A stretch of DNA of 64,000 bases from Isoetes taiwanensis. Lineage: Eukaryota; Streptophyta; Lycopodiopsida; Isoetales; Isoetaceae. How positions within the stretch are numbered: position 1 is the stretch's first letter; each line of letters begins with the position of its first letter. The position numbers and the translations under genes are program-made. A model generated the notes under the pieces. The model was given only the letters and a program-made list of their open reading frames with translations. It was not told where the DNA came from and ran no database searches. The stretch covers positions 15,640,441-15,704,440 of the forward strand of contig JAJEKV010000011.1 of NCBI GenBank assembly GCA_021234155.1, in the 5' to 3' direction. Of this stretch, positions 55,690 through 64,000 are shown in pieces.

Positions 55690-55980
55690 AAGAAAGTGTA
55701 ACTGCCAAAATTTGAAAAGTTTAGCCAAAACTTGGAAGCTTTTACGTCAAATTTTAGTGTACTTTAGCCAAATTATCCTATAGCCTTTATATTTATTATG
55801 GTCAGTTAATATTTAGGTCTTGAATTAGTGCAAAATAGTCAAAAGATAGAAGATTTCTTTTTTTTTTAAATAAAAGTTTAGCCAAACGTAAGAAAGTACA
55901 GGTGGCAAAAATTAGAAAGTTTAGCTAAACATTAGAAGCTTTCACCTCAACTTTTGGCATACTTTAGCCAAGTCTATTTC
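55690..55980. repeat. diverged ~200-base-spaced duplication
   Basis: 'aagaaagtgtaactgccaaaa' type segment through 'cttttagc..' at 55690-55775 recurs at 55890-55975 with many changes. Both ends share 'tactttagcca'. Confidence 0.7.
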
Positions 55981-56050
55981 ACCACTTTGAATATAAAAAT
56001 TCCTTAATTTTTTCCCTGCCAACAAGTCTAAAGTCTATCAGACCCAATGA

Positions 56051-56812
<762 letters not shown>

Positions 56813-57560
56813 CTCCCCCCACCAAATGACACTCAGTGGAGAGATAAGCAGGAACAGTCTCAGGAGGCGAAAAACCAGGAACCTGTTGGAAATCATCTTG
56901 ATGGCTATGAGGGTGTGGCCCGGAGTGATACTTCGTGATAAGTTCTTGCCATTCCTTGACGGCCTCCGGAGTGTTGAGATCAATTGAAGGGGTCGCCTCA
57001 AGGAAAAAGCCAGACTGCCTTGTCCTCAAGGGCACGGTGAGCCTCCGCAGGTACATACTAGCATTCCATGAGAAGACATGTCTGAAGGCCAAAAGTACTT
57101 GCACTAGCATTGGGATTGCAATAATAAATTGGTCGCTTGAGTGCAAGAGAACACAGGAGAAGACACTTCAATGCTGCACAGAATCCGGCTTGACGATGAA
57201 CTGAGGGATCCGGAAAGGTAGCAGCACACTCCAAAAACTGGGTGAGACCCCAGACGGCTTGAGCAGGCATCTGCAATCCTCATTCATTGGGGATATAGAT
57301 CTGCATGACCAACTAGAACAGGGGTCCAAAATGGGAAACGCCAATTAGATGTGAGATATTGACGGTGTGGAGGCCCTTCCAGAGATGCACACAGATGATT
57401 TTCAGGAGGAGGTTGCATCGTGGGCTTCTGGGCCTGCTCACGGAATTCCTTAAGGAGCTCAGGATCTAAGGTTTGACACCATTATTCCCAGTTAGAACAG
57501 GTGAGCAGTGTGTGCATAGGAGGAGAGACCCTGGGTAAAAGCATGAAAGGGTGTCTATAA
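56813..57560 (-). mobile_element. internal 3' part of the LTR element, non-coding
   Basis: It runs from the polypurine tract upstream on the minus strand. No protease, RT, integrase or RNase H motif is visible in any frame, so the part present is either 3' untranslated DNA or decayed. The inner boundary is arbitrary. Confidence 0.4.
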
Positions 57561-57787
57561 ATGTAGCCCTTTTTGTACATATACATATGTACCGAATGCA
57601 CATTTTTGGAATAACGGTCATCATGACCCGCTAGTAACTGCCATGATTAATGGCTATCCACTACTCTGAAACCGCAATTATCGGATTTTGAAATTCTTTC
57701 CCAAATTCTTTCTTGGTTTGCCTCTCGTTCACTATCCCGCCCTTGCCTTCTCTGCTTGAATTCCGATCACGAATTCTTCATCTAGCT

Positions 57788-58864
57788 ATGGCCCCAAAAC
57801 GCCCCCAGATGAGTGCTTGGTCATCACCACAGCCCAAGCAAGAAGCCAGTGCTTCTGGCAGTGGAATTTTACCTCCAAGGAGTTTACGTTTGGGTTCTGA
57901 TGTGATCCAAGCCAAAGACCTCCGTGATAAACATGCAGAGGCCCACATACCCAACCTAGAGATGGTTATGAACGAGGTATGGGGTGAAGCTCCAAAAAAC
58001 AGACGAGGATTCAAGGAAGGAAGAATCCAGAACGCATGGAAAGATGATTTTTTTAAATATTATGAATTGGTTTATGGCAAGAAACAGGTTACAAACCATT
58101 ATATTTCTACCTATTTTGCCAGAGCATTTGCTCTTCACTTGAAGGGACGGCTTGTTGATTGGATGGACGTGGCTAGGACCGCCAAAGATCTTGCCAAAAC
58201 CCTCATTTCAGACGTTATAGAGGACCCTACAACAGGTAAATCCTCAACTATCAAACAGGACATCGTATTGCAGCAGAATATTAGAGCCCTGGGTTATTCT
58301 AGATCAGATGTTGACACAATAAAGCAGTTACTTAAGCATGGGTTGGAGGAGAAAACTAACCTATTGAATGAAGTAGAAGCACTGGAAGAAAAACGGTGGG
58401 ATGCATTGAAGGTCATCAGCCGGATTGAGGGTAGAAAGGATATGCTATCCGAAGATCTGCAGCAGATCTGCTAGAAAATAGATGAGACAAAACAGGAATT
58501 TGACAAATTGTCCCAGGATCCTGCTGGAAATCAAGTTATCTTCGGAGTGTTGAAGTACAAGTTGGAAGACTTGGTTATGAGTAGACATGATAAAGAGCAG
58601 CACTCTTCTAAGCTAGAAATTGGTTTGCAGGAAGCAACTAAAGAAATTGAAAGGCATGAAATCTCAATTGAACAAGCAAAGGAAAAACTTAATTGCATTG
58701 AATTGGTTCAGCAAAGGCATTCACAGATTTTGGATTTCATGGGGAGAGCACCCTACCCTGTAGGAGCTACTTCTATAAAGTACAATTTAATTATTTTTGG
58801 ACAATACCTGAATTTGTGGACTTTTTTTAAAAATCTCGCTTCAATGACAGTTTTCATACACTAA
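57788..58864 (+). pseudogene. coiled-coil protein of unknown function, one in-frame TAG
   Basis: ATG at 57788 opens MAPKRPQMSAWSSPQPKQEA, a basic Pro/Ser-rich start. A globular region follows with LEMVMNEVWGEAPKNRRGF and FFKYYELVYGKKQVTNHYIS. A coiled coil covers about residues 170-225 (LLKHGLEEKTNLLNEVEALE). TAG at 58472 interrupts the frame, which stays open for ~130 codons more with a second coiled coil (EATKEIERHEISIEQAKEK). The stop could be a nonsense mutation or read-through. A leader with CT-rich DNA lies at 57690-57780. An N-terminal folded domain plus coiled coil resembles the other accessory-type proteins at 22.4 and 42.0 kb in layout only. Confidence 0.5.
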
Positions 58865-59400
58865 TAACCATCCCCAGCAAGTGCGACATATGCTCCAACG
58901 GTAAGCACTGAAATCTTGATAGTGTTGGGTATCTTCTTCTGGTCGGAAGGAGCACTTCGTCAAATCGTTGAATGGATTGAATCTTGGTATATGTCTATCC
59001 TTCCATGGACCAATGTTCCTCGTGATGATGGCTTGATGCTTTGTTGTACATGACAGTGCATTCTCAAACTCGGAAACTAGAGGCACTTTGTGCCCGGTCA
59101 ACCTCTCATCATCATCAGAAATGCGCACATGCTTATTACAAGATATAAAAGATATGAAATCACATACCTATTTCTGTTTCGTACGAATGAATCGTCCAGT
59201 TGCAAAATAAATATCACAATAAGACCACCATATATGGCTCACCAAATGGACATTCATATTCTTATAGCGAGCCTGCCGGTATGCCAACAATAGATAGTGC
59301 CAACTTCGATGAAGGTGCGCCTGCGATGCAGTCTAGAACCAGAGGTCTTGGATGGCACATATAGCTTTGGCATTGTAGTAGTCCATATATAATGAAATAG
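58841..59400 (-). CDS. possible exon remnants of an unrecognised gene
   Basis: Two minus-strand stretches, 59365-59254 (MPKLYVPSKTSGSRLHRRR...) and 59128-58841 (LVSEFENALSCTTKHQAI, then NIGPWKDRH), have protein-like composition. No clean splice pair joins them. I see no family motif. Confidence 0.22.
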
Positions 59401-59560
59401 TCCAAGAATGAAAGTTGAGATTGCTAGGCAGATGGAACCGAATACGTCATATCCGAATACGTCATATCTGCAAAAGAAGAAAAGATATATCATTACAATA
59501 GCGCCCGCCTCGCTTTCAAGCACAAAACACATGCAAATTATACCAAAAATAGATGAAAAT

Positions 59561-59832
<272 letters not shown>

Positions 59833-59839
59833 GCCCCGC

Positions 59840-59992
59840 CTGCCCAATTTAAGGGCAAAAAAAAATGCCTCTCAAATTGCCCCAAGTAGCAGGGGTGTTC
59901 AATTTGGTCGGCCTAAATTGGGCGGGCGCCCAATTTAAGGGCTTTTTTTTTTTTTTTTGGGACCCTTAAATTGGGCGCCCGCCCAATTTGGG
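59840..59992. repeat. inverted repeat with ATTGGGCGGGCGCCCAAT core
   Basis: 'aaattgggcgggcgcccaat' at about 59923 and its inverse at about 59966 are separated by 'ttaagggc', a T17 run and 'gacccttaa'. Both cores are themselves near-palindromes. The same core is the heart of the minisatellite at 61215-61800. Confidence 0.88.
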
Positions 59993-61214
59993 TAGACCCA
60001 ATTGAGCACCCACTATGTTTGGGCTCACCAAATTGGCCGCTGGCCCTGCACGATATTGGACCCCTCCAAACTCGCTGCACAAATTTGAGCTACCAAAATG
60101 GTTGCCTGCAACATGCTGAGCCATATTGTTCACTTACAACCATCACATCTTAGCCAAGCTAGTAGCATAATAGTTTACTGATGACAACATCGTTAGCACA
60201 TCTTTAACTCAAACCATTCCAGCCTTGGGATTTCAAAAATGAAAGCTCCTACCTCATTTTGGAGCTTGAGGTGTGTCTCAACGCCTCATCACCAGTGTAG
60301 CAATGCATGTCACAACACTCCTTAATGAACATTCTTGCAATGGTTTTCAAATGTATTATTATCGTCAACGTCCAAATAGACTTACTTGTATAATATCGGC
60401 GAGATCCAGAGTGATCAGATGCTCCTCTGCGCCCTAGAACCTTGAGAGATCTTGAGAAACTTTCGATTGCGGAAAAAGAAGAACTTGAAACATGGGACAA
60501 ATTTTGAATTTTAAAAATTGGCGGATGTGAGAAAGGGGGGAACTTGAAAGTGGGACAAATTTTGAATTTTAAAATCTGACGGACGTATCAGCGGACGTGA
60601 AATATTAAAGTCACGTCGCGTCAGACCGTAGTTAATTTTAAATTTTAAATTTGGGTGGGGCACTTTTGTGGACCCTGCCACGTGCGCCCACGCCTCCGGT
60701 CTTTGAAGGTCTATTTTTAGTTGAAAATGATGTACCCATAAAGCGCCGCCACTTGACATTCACCTGTGTATCCTCATGGCATGCCCTTTTTAAAAAGGTC
60801 ATTTGTCTGTGTTCTTGTCTGTTCGCGCCGAAGATCAAGCCGATTCTTCGATCAGACTGTAGCATCTTGCATAGAAGTCAAGGCGCCATCTCTGAGGATC
60901 CCAACGCCCCTATTTTTATGGAAAATCGGCCCTTAAAAGGAGGAAAAGGTAGGCCTCTGATTAATTTGCTGTTTTGTTTACCTTTATATTATTTTCTATC
61001 TTCTTAGAACGCCATCTTTTCTTAGATGCAAGCTCTTGCATGTGCTGGCTAGAAGCTTCAAGCGCTTGGTCTTCTTTTCTGGTGATAACCTTTCTTCTTT
61101 TCTTTTTATCTCTTCATTGCTCTCCTACAGAGCTTGCTTATCATTAGCTTGCACTGCGGGATTTATAGACCCCCCTTGCATGTCAGAGATCCTACCCCCT
61201 CCTCTTACATGCCA
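59993..61214. other. intergenic DNA, no firm gene
   Basis: A short duplicated phrase 'ttgaattttaaaa' with 'gggacaaattt' occurs at 60497 and 60555. The frames on both strands between 60511 and 61007 shadow each other. Nothing recognisable. Confidence 0.45.
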
Positions 61215-61800
61215 GAAAGCCTGCCCAGACATCACCTGGGGGTGCAAATTGGGCGGGCTCCCAATTTGGCACCCCACCTTGTCTGCATACAGACCTGCCT
61301 AGACATCACCTGGGGGTGAAAATTGGGCGGGCGCCCAATTTGGCACCCCACCTTGCCTGCATACTGCCCTGCCTAGACATCACCTAGGGGTGAAAATTGG
61401 GCGGGCGCCCAATTTGGCACCCCACCTTGCCTGCATACTGCCCTGCCCAGCCATCACCTGGAGGTGCAAATTTGGCGGGCGCCCAATTTGGCACCCCACC
61501 TGGCATGCATACTGCCCTGCCCAGACATCATCTAGACATCACTTGGGGGTGCAAATTGGGCGGGCGCCCAATTTGGCACCCCACCTTGCCTCATCATACC
61601 GCCCGACCATCACACGGGGGTGCAAATTTGGCCTAAATTTGGCACCCCACCTTGCATATCTTGCCACCTCAAACATCACCTAGGGTGCGACCATGGGGTG
61701 CCCAATTTGGCACCCCACCTTGCCTGCATACTGCCGGGGATACAAAATTATATGCTTTTGATGCGTTTCCTTGGGCACAATTCTGGCGGGCGCCCGATTT
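61215..61800. repeat. minisatellite, unit ~74 bp, about seven copies
   Basis: The unit is 'agacatcacctgggggtg', 'aaattgggcgggcgcccaat', 'ttggcaccccaccttgcctg', 'catactgccc'. The phrase 'caatttggcacccca' recurs near 61262, 61335, 61409, 61483, 61569, 61637 and 61707. Frames running through it are repeats, not a gene. Confidence 0.93.
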
Positions 61801-62007
61801 GCTAAATCATCCTCCTGTGGGCATACTCAATCATCCTCCTATTTGAATCATCCTCCTGTTTGAAAATAGAGTAACGCAGGCTTTTGAAGATCGTAGCATA
61901 GGTCTACAAAAATAGAAGCGTGGAATCTGTGGGCAACTGCAAACTGAATCATACTCCTGTTTGAAAGTAGAGTAACGCAGGCTTTTGATCGTAGCATAGG
62001 TCTGCAA
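61801..62007. repeat. short duplicated phrases
   Basis: 'gtagagtaacgcaggctttt' plus 'gatcgtagcataggtctgca' type text occurs at 61868 and 61970, and 'aatcatcctcctgtt' three times from 61805. Confidence 0.7.
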
Positions 62008-62556
62008 ACATTAGGGATTTTTTGAGATCATAAAAGGGCCTTCTAAGAACTGCTGACTAAGCTATATGAACTACCAATAAAAAAAAGGAACTGATAATCC
62101 AGTCAGCAAAACAGTTATAACTAACTCACTGGATCACATTTTCTAGCATAAGTGTTGATAGAAAAGTCCAAATGAGCTCTTGTTTGGTGTAATAGATAGA
62201 TCTCATTATCTTTCCAACCTTGGGTGGTTTGCATATCTTTTAGCCCAGTGAGGATAGTAAAAAATGGTAAAAACTATATTTTTTGGAGTTTTGACAATTA
62301 TAAGTGGTTAAAATATGTGCAAAGCACCTAAGATTGGAAAGATCTCAACGAGATCTATCCATTGCACTAAACGAGAGCTCATTTGGACTTTTCTATCAAT
62401 AGTTATGCTAGAAAATGTGATCCAGTGAGTTAGTTATAACAGTTTTGCTGACTGGACCCGTCAGGCTCTGATTTCTGATTGGTAGTTCATTTATCTTCAT
62501 TTGGCTTAGTTGGCATGTTTTGAAGGCCCTTTTTTAATCTCAAAAAAACCCTAATG
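62008..62556. mobile_element. foldback element with ~215-bp arms
   Basis: Left arm 62008-62222 and right arm 62331-62556 are inverted copies with scattered changes, ends 'cattagggattttttgagat' and 'atctcaaaaaaaccctaatg'. The ~108-base loop is non-coding. No TSD is certain. The element type (MITE or a hairpin-forming non-autonomous unit) is open. Confidence 0.85.
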
Positions 62557-62597
62557 AATTGAAGCAAAATCGAAGGCAAAGCTTTCAACAGCAGATT

Positions 62598-62744
62598 ATG
62601 GCAGAAGGTTCTTCAACGACGACAGGGCGGCTATGGCGTCTTCTTGCTTTCACCTTCTTGATCTTCTGCAGGTCGGCACAAGCACATAGTAGAGGCAATC
62701 AACAGAAACTTTCTAGTGCAGGATCTGGTAGGCATAAAAATTGA
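62598..62744 (+). CDS. possible first exon with signal peptide
   Basis: ATG at 62598 opens MAEGSSTTTGRLWRLLAFTF and a hydrophobic stretch ending near AQA, a good signal-peptide cleavage site. The frame ends at TGA 62744, but a donor-like GGATCTG|GTAGGC lies at 62727. An exon-like piece (YADACRLPNEG) after 'ctttgttgcag' at 62870-62902 is followed by GTAAAA. A secreted or membrane protein starting here is plausible; the family is not recognised. Confidence 0.35.
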   Translation: MAEGSSTTTGRLWRLLAFTFLIFCRSAQAHSRGNQQKLSSAGSGRHKN

Positions 62745-62902
62745 GACAGATTCAGGAGAACAAGGGTTCAGAAAAAAATCAGTTATAGGGCCACTCTGGC
62801 TTCTTGCATCAATAGATCAAGACCTGCGATTCGGCCTGCATCCTTGATTCGAACTACTTCCTTTGTTGCAGTATGCTGATGCCTGTCGTCTGCCGAATGA
62901 AG

Positions 62903-64000
62903 GTAAAAAATTGCAAAACATTGATCAACAAGCATTTTACCTTGGCAAAGTGCTAGCTTTGAAGGAAAAGCTAGGCAAATATGGAAATAGCACAAAAGTA
63001 GTGCAAGAGATGTGCTACAGAATACCTATGAGAAAACGTGGGAAGAAGGGACATGGCAACCGGGTTGTCATGAGAGAACCCCATAGAAGGAAAAAATCCC
63101 TATGGTGGAGTTATGAAGAAAAACGTGACACAATAAAGGCCTCAATTAAAGGGGTCAAGTCACGAAGATTGAAGGAGAAAAGATGTCAAGAACAAGGGAG
63201 AAAAAACCCTTGAGAAAACCATGGAAACGCAATCACCCATGAAAGAAAAAACGAGAAAAGAAGTTTTAAGGGTGACACGGGCGGCTATAAGCAATGAAGG
63301 TTGAAGAAGATACTGGAGAATAAAAACTATTGAAAAGCAAGAAGACCCTAAGGAGAAAAGAATGGCAAAAAAAAAAAAAGAAAAGGAATCATGGCGAGGC
63401 AACAAAGGAACCATGGGGAAAAATTGACCATGGAAACCATGGAAAATATGGCGAGCAAGAGCATGAGAATACAAGAAAGGTGCAAAACATTGGAAGAAAA
63501 GACTGGAAGTTTCAAACAAAAGATATAAAATGGTTAAAGACCATTGAAAAATAAGATATTGTAGCATAAAATTGTTGAACGAACAAAAAATTCTTGGACG
63601 AAGTTTCTTGAAGTGGATGAACGGCAACAAAGGGGCGCGACCTAAGGCCGATCTGGCGGAGTCGATTAAGGCAGGAAAAGATGTATTCTTCAAATAGCTT
63701 GCAGGGAAAAACAAGATTTGGAGCAAGCCGGGCCACAGAACCTTGGCATCAGCAAAAAAATCACAGACTTTTAGCAGAATCAGTCGGAATCATCTGGAAC
63801 CGACCGTGGCAGAATCTGGAGGGATAAATCCAGGGGTTTGATCTAAAAAGAAGACGGGTTTGAATTTCTTGGCGACATAAATTCCAGAGTCTTCATACTA
63901 TTTGGCTAAGAGTTTGCTGAAGCGGCCTATTCTTGCTTGGAAAAACCGATGTGGGGCATAGCATCACCAAGAACTCCAGGCTCCAAAGGATCAGGTCGGA
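62903..64000. other. purine-rich DNA to the window end
   Basis: The plus strand is A/G-rich with phrases such as 'accatgg', 'gaaaaccatggaaa' repeated from 63060 to 63440. Long minus-strand frames (63160-63726) are hydrophobic low-complexity strings produced by the T-rich complement. It may be intron of the gene starting at 62598 or part of another element. No motif found. Confidence 0.5.

Noticed and set aside
61134-61846. Several overlapping frames of 61-97 codons
   Set aside because: They run through the 74-bp minisatellite and reproduce its unit.
63160-63736. 188-codon hydrophobic minus-strand frame as a membrane protein
   Set aside because: No regular membrane-segment spacing; the complement is purine-rich low-complexity DNA.

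Overview
The window looks like repeat-dense nuclear DNA from a land plant. The best evidence is a short intronless gene at 50.4-50.7 kb whose C-terminal half carries the SIAMESE/SMR cyclin-dependent kinase inhibitor signature. Supporting signs are plant telo-box motifs (AAACCCTA) in two TATA-containing promoter-like segments, and several short GT-AG introns that join open frames in phase. The species cannot be told from the sequence. Nearly everything apart from the SMR gene is mobile-element DNA or its debris.

Layout. 0-8.7 kb: mostly AT-rich sequence with a nearly perfect 781-bp tandem duplication over a possible first exon and 5' leader, an inverted pair of promoter-like segments (2.93 and 5.70 kb), a foldback MITE and a LINE 3' remnant. 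8.7-19.9 kb: an 11.2-kb tyrosine-recombinase (DIRS/PAT-class) retrotransposon unit with split direct terminal repeats, palindromic repeat junctions, decayed RT/RNase H/recombinase genes on the minus strand and a 5.5-kb pyrimidine-rich spacer. 20-30.5 kb: a DDE-like transposase candidate of about 610 aa with an upstream coiled-coil exon, several unrecognised small genes, and a decayed DUF7869-like transposase candidate. 30.5-35.7 kb: a ~1-kb repeat duplicated in tandem, TG-rich DNA and a satellite-like array of seven tRNA-like (SINE-derived) units. 36-41 kb: a minus-strand, multi-exon, now broken gene joining an RG-rich/NLS N-terminus, a ParB-like DGQH domain, a DNA-methylase-like region and an FCP1/NIF-type HAD domain. 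41.8-47.7 kb: small minus-strand genes with two homologous promoters, a large palindrome and a second DUF7869-like copy. 50.4 kb: the SMR gene. 51-64 kb: TIR element, LTR with polypurine tract, microsatellites, a coiled-coil gene with one in-frame stop, a GC-rich minisatellite, a foldback element and one possible secreted-protein exon.

The most interesting pattern is a set of hyphenated palindromes built as CGCG/CACGC-spacer-GCGCG/GCGTG. They sit in introns, promoters and borders of the 24-44 kb genes, and each gene group has its own spelling. Thirteen copies are stacked inside the intron next to the ParB-like exon, which itself folds into a large inverted repeat. A ParB-fold protein with a palindromic site cluster in its own gene suggests a self-recognising mobile or epigenetic system. 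This is inference; every gene of the set that could be checked carries lesions.

All domain calls come from reading motifs by eye. No database search was run.
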